Assembly: GCA_016521575.1 (NCBI GenBank)
Contig: JAEKDP010000006.1
Coordinates: 186,001 to 250,000, forward strand
DNA: 64,000 nucleotides
Source of the DNA: Rhodobacteraceae bacterium F11138
GTDB lineage: Bacteria > Pseudomonadota > Alphaproteobacteria > Rhodobacterales > Rhodobacteraceae
Direction of reading: 5' to 3'
Part shown: positions 16,822 through 25,906 of the stretch, one piece after another
How positions within the stretch are numbered: the stretch's first letter is position 1
Layout of the letters: each line of letters starts with the position of its first letter
Notes under the pieces: model-generated
The model's input: only the letters and a program-made list of their open reading frames with translations
Told to the model about the DNA's origin: nothing
The model's database searches: none
Made by a program: the position numbers and the translations under genes

Positions 16822-17712
16822 ATGATCCATTCCATGACCGGTTTCGCCTCGGACAAGGGCGAGTTCGCAGGCTATTCCTGGGGGTGGGAGCTGCGCAGTG
16901 TCAACGGCAAGGGGATGGATATCCGGTTGCGCGTCCCGGATTGGATTCCCGGTCTCGAAGCCGCCCTGCGCGCCATCCTGACCCAGTCGGTGACACGCGG
17001 CAACGTTTCGCTGTCGCTGCGCATCCAGCGCACGGATGACGCCGGGGCCTTGGCGCTGAACGCTGCGAATCTGAAAGCGCTTCTGCAGGTCATGAAGCAG
17101 ATCGACAGCGCCGCGCGCGATCAGGGCGTGACGCTGGCCGCCTCCAGGGCAAGCGATCTTTTGGGGGTTCGCGGGGTGCTGGACACCGTCAGCGACAAAG
17201 ACGATACCGTCGCTTTGCTGGCGCGACTGAAACAGGATTTCCCGCCGCTGATCAAAGCGTTTCTGGACATGCGCCGGACCGAGGGCGAGGCCCTGGGCGA
17301 CGTTCTGAACCAGCAACTGGACAGGATAGAGCAACTGACCGAACAGGCGGACCTGCTGGCCCGCGCCCGCACCGATGCAATGGCGGACACGCTGCGCAGC
17401 AATCTGGCGCGGGTGATGGAAAATGTCGATGGGGCCGACCCTGACCGAGTCGCGCAGGAACTGGCGCTGATCGCGGTCAAGGCCGATGTAACCGAGGAAA
17501 TCGATAGGTTGGCAGCGCATGTCCGGGCCGCGCGCGATTTGCTGAAACAGGGCGGGGCCGTGGGGCGCAAGCTGGATTTCCTGATGCAGGAGTTCAACCG
17601 CGAGGCCAACACCCTGTGTTCCAAATCGCAGTCGGTCGATCTGACGTCGGTCGGGCTGGAGCTGAAAGCGGTGATTGACCAGATGCGAGAGCAAGTCCAG
17701 AACGTCGAGTGA
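16822..17712 (+). CDS. yicC: YicC/YloC-family endoribonuclease
   Basis: 296 residues with the family N-terminus MIHSMTGFASDKGEF, the central RVPDWIPGLEAALR region and the C-terminal DUF1732 part (GRKLDFLMQEFNREANTLCSKS). YicC proteins are cytoplasmic endoribonucleases that affect sRNA turnover and stationary-phase fitness in enterobacteria. ATG 16822 is chosen by family similarity over the 18-residue extension. It is followed after 21 bases by gmk, the conserved yicC-gmk arrangement. Confidence 0.93.
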   Translation: MIHSMTGFASDKGEFAGYSWGWELRSVNGKGMDIRLRVPDWIPGLEAALRAILTQSVTRGNVSLSLRIQRTDDAGALALNAANLKALLQVMKQIDSAARDQGVTLAASRASDLLGVRGVLDTVSDKDDTVALLARLKQDFPPLIKAFLDMRRTEGEALGDVLNQQLDRIEQLTEQADLLARARTDAMADTLRSNLARVMENVDGADPDRVAQELALIAVKADVTEEIDRLAAHVRAARDLLKQGGAVGRKLDFLMQEFNREANTLCSKSQSVDLTSVGLELKAVIDQMREQVQNVE

Positions 17713-17733
17713 CCTGAAACAGAGGAGTTTTCC

Positions 17734-18375
17734 ATGACAGATCGGCGCGGCCTGTTGATCATTCTGTCCTCGCCGTCCGGTGCGGGAAAATCGACCCTGG
17801 CGGGACGTCTGCGCGACTGGGACCCGTCGATCGTCTTTTCGGTCAGCGCAACGACGCGCCCGCCACGGCCCGGAGAGATCGACGGCACCCACTATCGCTT
17901 TACCTCCGAAACCGATTTCAAGGCGCAGGTTGCCGCCGGTGACATGCTGGAACACGCCCATGTCTTTGGCAATTTCTATGGCTCTCCGCGCGGTCCGGTG
18001 CAGGAGGCGATCGACGCGGGGCAGGATGTGCTGTTTGACATCGACTGGCAGGGCGCGCAACAGATCCGGAACTCTGCCCTAGGGCAGAACACCCTGTCGA
18101 TCTTTCTGTTGCCGCCGTCGATCGTCGAACTGCGCCGCCGTCTGGAAACGCGCGGGCAGGACGACGGCGCGACGATTGCCCGGCGTATGCAAAAAAGCTG
18201 GGATGAAATCAGCCACTGGGACGGATACGATTTTGTGCTCGTCAACGACGATCTGGACGCGACCGAAGCGCATCTCAAAACCGTCGTGACCGCCACCCGC
18301 CTGCGACGAAGCCAGCAGCCGGGGCTGACCGAACACGTCCGCGCCCTGCAGACCGAATTCGAGGATATGACATGA
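17734..18375 (+). CDS. gmk: Guanylate kinase
   Basis: Converts GMP plus ATP to GDP plus ADP in the cytoplasm. 213 residues, P-loop [10 protein letters not shown] at residues 10-19, and the GMP-binding motifs [19 protein letters not shown] and [14 protein letters not shown] Shine-Dalgarno AGAGGAG precedes ATG 17734. It overlaps the gamma-carbonic-anhydrase gene by four bases, so the genes are coupled. Confidence 0.97.
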   Translation: MTDRRGLLIILSSPSGAGKSTLAGRLRDWDPSIVFSVSATTRPPRPGEIDGTHYRFTSETDFKAQVAAGDMLEHAHVFGNFYGSPRGPVQEAIDAGQDVLFDIDWQGAQQIRNSALGQNTLSIFLLPPSIVELRRRLETRGQDDGATIARRMQKSWDEISHWDGYDFVLVNDDLDATEAHLKTVVTATRLRRSQQPGLTEHVRALQTEFEDMT

Positions 18376-18896
18376 CAATCTACGCTTTGGACGCAAAAAC
18401 ACCTGATTTGCACGCCAATACCTGGGTCGCGCCCGATGCCAACGTGATCGGGCAGGTTGTCCTGGAAGACGGCGCATCGGTCTGGTTCGGCTCTACCTTG
18501 CGCGCGGACCATGAAATCATCCGTATCGGCGCCGGGTCGAATGTACAGGAAAACTGCGTGATGCATGTGGATCCGGGTTTTCCGCTGTCCGTGGGCACCA
18601 ACTGCACCATCGGGCACAAGGTGATGCTGCACGGCTGTACCATCGGGGACAATTCGCTGATCGGGATGGGCGCGACGGTGTTGAACGGGGCACGGATTGG
18701 CAAGGATTGCCTGATCGGCGCAGGGGCGCTGATCACCGAGGGTAAGGAAATCCCGGATGGCAGCGTCGTGATGGGTGCTCCGGGCCGTGTGGTGCGGCAG
18801 ATGGATGATGCCGCCCGGGCGCGGATGCAGCTGTCTGCGCAGCATTATACCGAAAACATGCGGATCTTCCGCGAGCAACTGAAGGTCGTCGGCTGA
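18372..18896 (+). CDS. Gamma-carbonic anhydrase-like hexapeptide protein
   Basis: 174 residues forming a left-handed beta-helix of hexapeptide repeats. Three His positions expected to bind metal are visible ([21 protein letters not shown]). The YrdA/PaaY-like branch includes active and inactive zinc or iron anhydrases. It overlaps gmk at its start (ATGA) and the following PLP-enzyme gene at its stop (TGATG), an uninterrupted coupled run. Confidence 0.9.
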   Translation: MTIYALDAKTPDLHANTWVAPDANVIGQVVLEDGASVWFGSTLRADHEIIRIGAGSNVQENCVMHVDPGFPLSVGTNCTIGHKVMLHGCTIGDNSLIGMGATVLNGARIGKDCLIGAGALITEGKEIPDGSVVMGAPGRVVRQMDDAARARMQLSAQHYTENMRIFREQLKVVG

Positions 18897-20080
18897 TGCG
18901 CAATTCCAAAGGCTCCATTGTCCGCCCGGTTCCTTTGCCCGACAGCGTCAGCCGCCCGGTGGTCACGCCACTGTCGCCCTCGGTTGTCTATGCCAGCGAC
19001 ACGCCTGATGCGCTGGACGATCAGTACGAAGGCCGTGTGCACGGCTATACCTATTCCCGTGAGGGCCACCCGAACGCGGATGTCGTCGCCGCCCGCATGG
19101 ATGCGATGGAAGGGGCCACAGGTGGTGTGGTGACCGGATCGGGCATGGCTGCCGTGACCTGCGTCCTGATGGGGCTGCTGAAATCCGGCGATCACGTTGT
19201 CGGCGGCAACCAGCTTTATGGCCGCTCGCTGCGCCTGATGGCCGAGGATCTGCCGCGCCTTGGGATCGCCACGACCCTGGCGGATCCCTGCGACGTGAAT
19301 TCTGTCCGTGCGGCGCTCCGCCCGGAAACCCGCATGCTGCTGGTCGAGGTCGTGTCAAACCCGACATTGCGCGTGGCGGATATCGCCGGTCTGGCGGCGC
19401 TCTGCCGCGAACGAGGTATCCTGCTGGTGGTGGACAATACCTTCACCACGCCGCGCAGTTTTCGGCCGTTTGAGCATGGGGCCGATATCGTCTTGCACTC
19501 CATCACCAAGCTTCTGGCAGGACATTCCGATGTCATGCTGGGCTATGTCGTGGCGCGCGATCCGACCCTGAACGAGGCGATGCGCGCGTTCAGCGTCACA
19601 ACGGGCCTGACGCCCAGCCCGTTCGACTGCTGGCTGGCGGAACGCGGGATGCTGTCGTTTGAATTGCGGTTTGACCGCGCCCAACAGACCGCCGCCGTGC
19701 TGGCGGATCATCTGGCCGGATTGCCCGGGGTCAAACGAGTCATCTATCCCATGCGCCCCGATCATCAGGATCATCAACGGGCCAGGGAACTGCTGGGCGG
19801 GCAGGGGTGCAATATGGTCAGTTTCGAGCTTCATGGCGGCCGGAGCGCGGCGAACGCCTTTACCCGCGCGGCCGACGGGCTCAGTTTTGCGCCGACGCTG
19901 GGGGATGTGGGAACCACGCTGTCGCATCCGGCCTCGTCCTCGCACCGGGCGCTGACCCCGGAACATCGCGCCAGACTGGGGCTGAGCGAAGGCTTCTTTC
20001 GCGTCTCGGTCGGATTGGAGCAACCGGACACATTGTGTGACATCTTTGCCGGGGCGATTCCGGCGACTGACGGGGCGTAA
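18896..20080 (+). CDS. PLP-dependent trans-sulfuration enzyme (Cys/Met metabolism family)
   Basis: 394 residues of the MetB/MetC/MetZ fold. The PLP lysine is K205 in HSITKLLAGHSDVMLG; the cofactor phosphate region is VVTGSGMAAV and the Asp that binds the pyridine nitrogen is in LLVVDNTFTTPRSF. It could be cystathionine gamma-synthase, gamma-lyase or a sulfhydrylase; the family cannot be split by eye. It starts in a TGATG overlap with the carbonic anhydrase gene and ends five bases before the histidine kinase start. Confidence 0.9.
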   Translation: MRNSKGSIVRPVPLPDSVSRPVVTPLSPSVVYASDTPDALDDQYEGRVHGYTYSREGHPNADVVAARMDAMEGATGGVVTGSGMAAVTCVLMGLLKSGDHVVGGNQLYGRSLRLMAEDLPRLGIATTLADPCDVNSVRAALRPETRMLLVEVVSNPTLRVADIAGLAALCRERGILLVVDNTFTTPRSFRPFEHGADIVLHSITKLLAGHSDVMLGYVVARDPTLNEAMRAFSVTTGLTPSPFDCWLAERGMLSFELRFDRAQQTAAVLADHLAGLPGVKRVIYPMRPDHQDHQRARELLGGQGCNMVSFELHGGRSAANAFTRAADGLSFAPTLGDVGTTLSHPASSSHRALTPEHRARLGLSEGFFRVSVGLEQPDTLCDIFAGAIPATDGA

Positions 20081-20084
20081 CCCG

Positions 20085-21152
20085 ATGCCCCAGGCTCTGG
20101 TCGAGGATCTGCTGGGGGCCGTGCCGCTGCCTGCTCTTGTGGTGACCTCCGGCGAACGGATCATCGCCGCGAATGCCGATGCGGACAAACTGCTGGGCGT
20201 GTCGGTTGTCGGGCGGCATTTCACCAATGTCCTGCGCCAGCCTTCGGTGATCGCGGCGATCGAGTCCGCGCTGAATGACGGTGGCGAACACCACGCCCGG
20301 CATATGGTCAGCAACGGCGCCAGCGACACGCCGATGGAGGTCACCTGCCGGCACATCTCTGCGTTGGGTCCTGAATACCCCTCGGCCGTGGTGGTCAGCT
20401 TTCAGGACAGGGCGGATGTCGAGCAGGCCGGGCAGATGCGCAGAGATTTCGTTGCCAATGTCAGCCACGAACTGCGCACCCCGCTGACATCCCTGATCGG
20501 TTTCATCGACACATTGCGCGGCGCTGCCCGCGACGATGAGACGGCGCGGGACCGGTTCCTGAACATCATGGAAGGCGAAGCAAGCCGTATGAACCGGCTG
20601 GTCGGTGATCTGCTGTCTCTGAGCCGGGTCGAGGCGGAAGAGCGGGTGCGCCCGACCAAACAGCTGGATCTGGTCGGGCTGCTGGCGTCGACCCTGACCT
20701 CTATGACGCCGCTGGCCGAAAGCACGAACGTCAACCTGACGCTGAACAGCCCACACCCGTCGTTGCAGATTTCGGGAGACCCCGATCAACTGCGGCAGGT
20801 GTTCACCAACCTGATCGAAAACGCCATCAAGTATGGCGGGACCGGAGGGCAGGTTACGGTTGAGCTGAACGAGATCGCACGCGACCCCGCCTTGCGGTTG
20901 CCGGCGGTCGAGGTCCGCGTGATCGATCAGGGGCCGGGCATAGATTCCATACATTTGCCCCGCCTGACCGAGCGCTTCTATCGTGCCGACAATCACCGGA
21001 GTCGGCAATTGGGGGGCACCGGGTTGGGGCTGGCCATAGCCAAACATATCGTGAACCGTCACAGGGGACGCCTGAAGGTGGAAAGCGAAAAGGGCAAGGG
21101 CGCGACATTCATGGTGATCCTGCCGCGCCAAGAAGGTGCCGCACCGGCGTGA
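20085..21152 (+). CDS. Cytoplasmic PhoR-like sensor histidine kinase
   Basis: 355 residues. An N-terminal PAS domain (about 10-110) precedes HisKA with phospho-accepting H128 (FVANVSHELRTPLTSLIGF) and HATPase_c with N box NLIENAIKYG, G1 DQGPGID and G2 GGTGLGLAIAKHI. It looks like the PhoR of Rhodobacterales that lacks membrane segments. In many relatives such a gene heads pstSCAB-phoU-phoB; here a lipoprotein gene follows and no response regulator is near, so it is an orphan in this window. ATG 20085 is chosen because upstream residues overlap the preceding gene. Confidence 0.9.
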   Translation: MPQALVEDLLGAVPLPALVVTSGERIIAANADADKLLGVSVVGRHFTNVLRQPSVIAAIESALNDGGEHHARHMVSNGASDTPMEVTCRHISALGPEYPSAVVVSFQDRADVEQAGQMRRDFVANVSHELRTPLTSLIGFIDTLRGAARDDETARDRFLNIMEGEASRMNRLVGDLLSLSRVEAEERVRPTKQLDLVGLLASTLTSMTPLAESTNVNLTLNSPHPSLQISGDPDQLRQVFTNLIENAIKYGGTGGQVTVELNEIARDPALRLPAVEVRVIDQGPGIDSIHLPRLTERFYRADNHRSRQLGGTGLGLAIAKHIVNRHRGRLKVESEKGKGATFMVILPRQEGAAPA

Positions 21153-21207
21153 CCGAACCACGGCACGCCGGTCGACAAATCCGGCACGCAGGGCTACCGG
21201 TGTTTTG

Positions 21208-21786
21208 ATGAGACAGGCGATTACAAAACGTGGAACGTCAGCCATCTGGGCGGGTGCGTTGCTGATCGTGTTGGCAGCCTGCGCGCCGCCGCCTGCGGTG
21301 CAGAGCGACGATATAGCACGCCTGAGCGCGGCGATTTCCGGCCTTGGTCCCGAAGTCGATCCCCGCGAAGCCGAGCGCGCGGCGCGGCTGGCATATGCGC
21401 AATCGCACGATCTGGCGCTGGCTTACCGGATCACCGATCCGCCCCTGGTGCACAATTCAAAGGTCAACATGGGTCTGAAACAACGCGGCCTGTGTTGGCA
21501 CTGGGCCGAGGACATGGCGAAAGGTCTGCGTGCCGCGCAATTTCGGACGCTGTCGGTCCGGCGTGCCATCGCCAATGCAGACAATCCGTTTCGAATAGAT
21601 CACTCGACTGCGCTGATCACCGCGCGCGGTGGGGCAATGCAGGATGGGATCGTGCTGGATCCCTGGCGAGAGGGAGGGCGGTTGTTCTGGTCACCGGTGG
21701 CCGAGGATCAGGCCTATGACTGGCAACCACGACAGCAGGTCCTGGCCCGCAGGTATGATCTGGTCCCGATTGTCCCGGCACCGTGA
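21208..21786 (+). CDS. Putative lipoprotein with Cys-His-Asp pattern
   Basis: 192 residues. The N-terminus MRQAITKRGT...LLIVLAAC ends in a lipobox (LAAC), so lipidation and export are likely. Three conserved-looking sites follow: C96 in RGLCWHWAEDM, H132 in RIDHSTALITARG and D151 in GIVLDPWREGG. That order and spacing resemble the Cys-His-Asp triad of papain/transglutaminase-like folds. No named family is recognised. ATG 21208 places the signal peptide at the N-terminus; the longer frame overlaps the kinase stop. It may be co-transcribed with the kinase gene. Confidence 0.7.
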   Translation: MRQAITKRGTSAIWAGALLIVLAACAPPPAVQSDDIARLSAAISGLGPEVDPREAERAARLAYAQSHDLALAYRITDPPLVHNSKVNMGLKQRGLCWHWAEDMAKGLRAAQFRTLSVRRAIANADNPFRIDHSTALITARGGAMQDGIVLDPWREGGRLFWSPVAEDQAYDWQPRQQVLARRYDLVPIVPAP

Positions 21787-21874
21787 TCCGCGCAGCAACG
21801 GGCGGTCGCCCCAGACGCAGATCTGTCAGACCATGGGCAGCAGCTAAAGAATTCCGTTTGCTCATATGTTGTGA

Positions 21875-22786
21875 TCATCTGGGAAGGGGATCTTCTGGCT
21901 GTGCCTGAGTCGCCAGCCAGTCGCGGAACGTCTGCAAGGCCGGGTCGTGGGATTTGCTATGCGGCCAGACAAGGTAATACGCCCCCTCTGTTTCAGTCGC
22001 TCTGCCATGCAGCGCAACCAGGCGCCCCTGCGCCAGATCCCGTTCGATCAGATAGTCAGGCATCAGCGCCACGCCCAACCCATGCAGCGCGGCCTGGGTA
22101 ATGGTGGAAAACTGATCGTACAAGGTGCCGGGCAGGGGGCTTGTGTCCAGAACGCCCTGGGCTGCAAACCATGCTCTCCACGCCGTTGGCCGCGTCTGGA
22201 TATGCAGCAGCGGCATCTTGCGGATGTCCACCGGACGGACCGGTTGCCCATGTGGTATCAACTCAGGCGAACAGACCGGTATGACCTGCTCGTGTCGCAA
22301 TAGAAGACTGTCGGTATCCGGCCAATTTGAATCGCCGAAATGTACTGCCGCGTCAAACCCTTCCATTTCAAAGTTGAACGGTTTTAGCCGGGTTGCCATG
22401 TTTACCGTGACGTCCGGATGTTGTCGTGAAAACGCGGGCAGACGCGGGACCAGCCACCGCATCCCGAATGTGGGCAGGATGGCCAGGTTGAGCGTCCCCC
22501 CCAAGGGGGCAACCTGCAACCGCAAGGACGCCTGCGCGATCTGGTTCAGCACCTTGCGCATTTCTGCGGCATAGGACCGGGCCGCCGGCGTCAATCCCAG
22601 GCGCTTGCCATCCCGGCGGGTCAGGACGATCCCCATCTGCCGTTCCATGGTTTGAATCTGGCGGCTGATCGCGCTTTGGGTCAAGGCCAGTTCGTCAGCC
22701 GCAGCAGACGCGCTGCCCAACCTGTCCAAAGCTTCCAGGGCGCGTAGCGACGAGATTGAGGGAAACAGTCTGCGGGGCGTGTTCAT
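21875..22786 (-). CDS. LysR-family regulator, GcdR/GcvA-like
   Basis: 303 residues. A winged helix-turn-helix at the N-terminus (SISSLRALEALDRLGSASAA, LTQSAISRQIQTMERQMG) is followed by a LysR substrate domain. FPSISSLRALEA is typical of the GcvA/GcdR subgroup. It is divergent from glutaryl-CoA dehydrogenase, the arrangement expected of its activator; the co-inducer would be glutarate or glutaryl-CoA. ATG 22786 gives the normal N-terminus; the longer frame adds 19 unlikely residues. Confidence 0.9.
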   Translation of the reverse strand: MNTPRRLFPSISSLRALEALDRLGSASAAADELALTQSAISRQIQTMERQMGIVLTRRDGKRLGLTPAARSYAAEMRKVLNQIAQASLRLQVAPLGGTLNLAILPTFGMRWLVPRLPAFSRQHPDVTVNMATRLKPFNFEMEGFDAAVHFGDSNWPDTDSLLLRHEQVIPVCSPELIPHGQPVRPVDIRKMPLLHIQTRPTAWRAWFAAQGVLDTSPLPGTLYDQFSTITQAALHGLGVALMPDYLIERDLAQGRLVALHGRATETEGAYYLVWPHSKSHDPALQTFRDWLATQAQPEDPLPR

Positions 22787-22790
22787 ATAT

Positions 22791-22810
22791 GCGATATTCT
22801 CATGTATTGC
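22791..22810. promoter_or_regulatory. Candidate LysR operator in the gcdH intergenic region
   Basis: An imperfect dyad GCGATA-N8-TATTGC (one mismatch) lies just upstream of the LysR start and about 75 bases upstream of gcdH. LysR sites usually show T-N11-A dyads in such divergent gaps. It is a pattern match only. Confidence 0.35.
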
Positions 22811-22885
22811 TTCAAGAGTCTCCCTGTTTTTACGGCCCGACACGTCCTACACTGACCGCAACGCAGTTTGAGCAAGGAAAATCAC

Positions 22886-24112
22886 ATGAATATTGCAGAC
22901 AAACCGGCCCTGAAGGCAAAGGACGCGCCTGATCTGAGCGGTTTCGATTGGTCCGATCCATTCCGCATCAACGATCAGCTGGCAGAAGATGAACGCATGA
23001 TTGCGCAAAGCGCACGGGCTTATGCGCAGGAAAAATTGCAACCCCGGGTGATGTCGGCCTATGCCAACGAAGAAACCGATCCCGAGATTTTTCGCGAAAT
23101 GGGTGAAATGGGATTGCTGGGCGTCACGGTGCCCGAAGAATACGGCGGCATAGGGGCAGGGTATGTCAGCTATGGCCTGGTCGCGCGCGAAGTCGAGCGG
23201 GTCGATTCCGGATATCGTTCGATGATGTCGGTCCAGTCCAGTCTGGTCATGTATCCGATCTATGCCTATGGCTCTGAAGAGCAGCGCCAGAAATATCTGC
23301 CGAAATTGGCCAGCGGCGAATACATCGGCTGTTTCGGGCTGACCGAACCCGACGCCGGAAGCGACCCCGCCGGAATGAAGACCCGGGCCACAAGAACGGC
23401 GAACGGCTATGTGCTGAACGGTACAAAGATGTGGATCTCGAATGCACCGATTGCCGATGTGTTCGTTGTCTGGGCCAAATCCGAAGAACATGGCGGCAAG
23501 ATCCGCGGCTTCATACTGGACAAGGGAATGAAGGGGCTCAGTGCACCGAAGGTCCAGAACAAGGCCAGCCTTCGGGCCTCGATCACCGGCGAGATCGTGA
23601 TGGACAATGTCGAAGTCGGCGAAGATGCGCTGTTGCCCCACGTTCAGGGTTTGAAAGGCCCGTTCGGATGTCTGAACCGCGCGCGCTATGGCATCAGCTG
23701 GGGTGCAATCGGAGCGGCGGAAGCCTGCTGGCACGCCGCGCGGCAATATGGGTTGGACCGGCAGCAATTCAACCGTCCGCTGGCGCAGACACAGCTGTTC
23801 CAGAAGAAGCTGGCGGATATGCAAACGGAGATCGCTCTCGGGCTTCAGGCCAGCCTGCGTGTGGGCCGTTTGATGGACGATGCCAATGCCGCGCCTGAAA
23901 TGATTTCCATCGTCAAGCGCAACAATTGCGGCAAGGCATTGGACATCGCGCGCATGGCGCGCGACATGCACGGCGGAAACGGCATCAGCCTGGAGTTTCA
24001 GGTGATCCGGCACATGATGAACCTTGAAACGGTGAACACCTACGAAGGCACCCATGACGTTCACGCGTTGATCCTGGGGCGCGCCCAGACGGGACTTCAG
24101 GCGTTTTTCTGA
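22886..24112 (+). CDS. gcdH: Glutaryl-CoA dehydrogenase
   Basis: FAD enzyme that oxidises and decarboxylates glutaryl-CoA to crotonyl-CoA in lysine, tryptophan and glutarate breakdown. 408 residues with ACAD signatures [16 protein letters not shown] and [16 protein letters not shown], and the GCDH-type [18 protein letters not shown] with the catalytic Glu at 387. ATG 22886 follows AAGGAA by six bases. A single-gene unit controlled by the divergent LysR regulator is likely, with a hairpin after the stop. Confidence 0.95.
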   Translation: MNIADKPALKAKDAPDLSGFDWSDPFRINDQLAEDERMIAQSARAYAQEKLQPRVMSAYANEETDPEIFREMGEMGLLGVTVPEEYGGIGAGYVSYGLVAREVERVDSGYRSMMSVQSSLVMYPIYAYGSEEQRQKYLPKLASGEYIGCFGLTEPDAGSDPAGMKTRATRTANGYVLNGTKMWISNAPIADVFVVWAKSEEHGGKIRGFILDKGMKGLSAPKVQNKASLRASITGEIVMDNVEVGEDALLPHVQGLKGPFGCLNRARYGISWGAIGAAEACWHAARQYGLDRQQFNRPLAQTQLFQKKLADMQTEIALGLQASLRVGRLMDDANAAPEMISIVKRNNCGKALDIARMARDMHGGNGISLEFQVIRHMMNLETVNTYEGTHDVHALILGRAQTGLQAFF

Positions 24113-24133
24113 CGCCGCGCCGCTCGTCGGCAT

Positions 24134-24160
24134 CCTCGACCGTGTTGTACATGGTCGGGG
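24134..24160. terminator. Hairpin after gcdH
   Basis: A 12-bp stem with G-T pairs (CCTCGACCGTGT / ACATGGTCGGGG) closes a TGT loop 22 bases after the gcdH stop. No T tract follows. It separates gcdH from the convergent SulP gene. Confidence 0.45.
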
Positions 24161-24267
24161 TGAATACCGTCCGTCGGCAGCCTGCGCGACAGGCAGAATG
24201 GCGCACGTCCGCAGCGCGTGTGGCAACGTCGGCATTGATGAACACAGCAAGGCGAGGGCGCTGTCGC

Positions 24268-25530
24268 CTATCTGTGTGGCACGTCCCAATCGGATGGGGG
24301 AACGTCACGCCGCTGCAGTCGCAAGGCCAATCCCACTGCGACTCCCACACCGATGGCGACCGTCAGGTCAGCTGCAACCGTCAACACAAGCGTGAGAACC
24401 AGAAGAAACCGATCGGACCGTCGCTCTTTCAGATATCCTGCCCAGCGATGCGGCTCGCTCATATTCCACGCTGTCAGAATGAGCAGGCCCGCCAGAGCAG
24501 GCATCGCCAGATAGCCCGCGAGCGGAGCGGCAAACAACATGACGATCAAGATCGCGAAGGCGTGCACAAGCCCCGAGACTGGTGTCTTGCCGCCAGCCCG
24601 CACATTCGTTGCGGTTCGGGCAATCGCTCCGGTCGCAGGCAGTCCGCCGAAAAGGGCTGATCCTAGGTTTGCCGTGCCCTGGGCCAGAAGTTCGGCGTTC
24701 GGGCGGTGCCGGCCTTCAATCATCCTGTCCGCCACCATCGCTGACAAGAGCGACTCGATCCCGGCCAGGAACGCGATAACGAACGCACTCGGCAACAGCT
24801 CTGACACCCGCGCCATGCTGATCTCTGGCAGGGTCGGTGCGGGCAGCGTGTTGGGCAGATCGCCAAAGCGGGCCTGAATAGTATCCACTGGCAGCGAAAT
24901 GATGGCGACGATGGCCGACGTCGCAGCCACTGCCACGATTAGCCCCGGCAGCTTGGGTGCAAGTCTGCGAAAGCCGATGATCAGGGCCATCGATCCGATC
25001 CCGATGTAGAAAGCCGCGAGATTGACAGTATCTCTTGCGGCCCACAAAGCCCCCAGCTTTTCTATGAATTCGGCGGGGACCTCGGCAATGGTCAGACCCA
25101 AGAGGTCCTTGATCTGGCTGGTGGCAATGATCACTGCGATGCCGATGGTAAAACCGTTGATCACCGGCTCTGGTACAAGACGGATCAGCCGACCCGCGCG
25201 CAAGATACCCCCAATCAGCAGGATCACGCCCGCCATGAACGTCGCCAGCACCAGACCATCATATCCGTAATCGGCAATCACGCCATAGACGACGACGATA
25301 AAAGCACCGGTCGGGCCGCCAATCTGGACCCGGCTGCCACCCAGAAGCGAAATCAGGAACCCCGCGACGATTGCAGTCACCAATCCCTGTGCCGGGGATG
25401 CGCCCGATGCGATGGCGATGGCCAGACTGAGCGGAAGAGCGACCATCGCCACCGTCATGCCTGCAAACACGTCTGCCCGGAATGTCTCGCGGTCATAGGT
25501 TTGAAGTGTGGTAATAATTTTTGGCTTCAT
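24268..25530 (-). CDS. SulP-family anion transporter lacking the STAS domain
   Basis: 420 residues covering the whole SulP transmembrane region of about 12-14 segments (VQIGGPTGAFIVVVYG; MARVSELLPSAFVIAFLAGIE; ALFGGLPATGAIARTATNVR). It stops at RRDVPPSDWDVPHR, directly after the last membrane segment. SulP/SLC26 proteins normally continue into a cytoplasmic STAS domain of about 100-150 residues. The other minus-strand frames downstream do not show one, so this is a STAS-less form or a deletion rather than a simple frameshift. Substrate could be sulfate, bicarbonate or a dicarboxylate. Confidence 0.88.
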   Translation of the reverse strand: MKPKIITTLQTYDRETFRADVFAGMTVAMVALPLSLAIAIASGASPAQGLVTAIVAGFLISLLGGSRVQIGGPTGAFIVVVYGVIADYGYDGLVLATFMAGVILLIGGILRAGRLIRLVPEPVINGFTIGIAVIIATSQIKDLLGLTIAEVPAEFIEKLGALWAARDTVNLAAFYIGIGSMALIIGFRRLAPKLPGLIVAVAATSAIVAIISLPVDTIQARFGDLPNTLPAPTLPEISMARVSELLPSAFVIAFLAGIESLLSAMVADRMIEGRHRPNAELLAQGTANLGSALFGGLPATGAIARTATNVRAGGKTPVSGLVHAFAILIVMLFAAPLAGYLAMPALAGLLILTAWNMSEPHRWAGYLKERRSDRFLLVLTLVLTVAADLTVAIGVGVAVGLALRLQRRDVPPSDWDVPHR

Positions 25531-25893
25531 TTCATAAGCTTGGCGAAGGGCAGGTTGAAATCGAGACGATTTTGGGGACCCAAGCAGAACCGAACATGCG
25601 TGAAAAGTGCGCCAATTGTCACTGTGGCATCATTCGGGGCTATCGCATCTGAATTTCATGCGCGCCGAGGGATGTTGCTGACTCCTGTAATCGTAATTAT
25701 GTAAAGTAAATGATTGCATCACGTCCTGCCAAGTGACGTACTGCGGAATTGGATTTTGACATGCGGTATTGGAATGTCGAATGTTCCGGTCTAACGTTCC
25801 CGTCGAGGAGAGTCGCAAGATGCGTCGTGGGAGGATGTCCATGCCAAACGAAACCAAGCGTGTCTGTCAGCTGCGGCTCGACTGGATTTCCAA
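25531..25893. other. Divergent intergenic region, SulP / acyl-CoA ligase
   Basis: 363 bases with comparatively AT-rich stretches (for example GTAATCGTAATTATGTAAAG near 25690). It must contain the promoters of both genes. The only coding candidate is a 28-codon frame at 25820-25906. No tRNA or clear terminator is seen. Confidence 0.5.
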
Positions 25894-25906
25894 ATGGGGG
25901 CTATGA
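25820..25906 (+). CDS. Possible 28-residue leader peptide coupled to the acyl-CoA ligase
   Basis: ATG 25820 follows GAGGAG by about nine bases. The short basic frame (MRRGRMSMPNETKR...) ends with TGA at 25904-25906, overlapping an in-frame ATG of the ligase at 25903 (ATGA). Such overlaps signal translational coupling, and this would favour 25903 as the ligase start. The peptide has no recognised family and may be chance. Confidence 0.25.
   Translation: MRRGRMSMPNETKRVCQLRLDWISKWGL

Noticed and set aside
24113-24267. Frameshifted STAS remnant downstream of the SulP gene
   Set aside because: The alternative minus-strand frame here reads into an Arg/Cys-rich sequence without any STAS-like motif.
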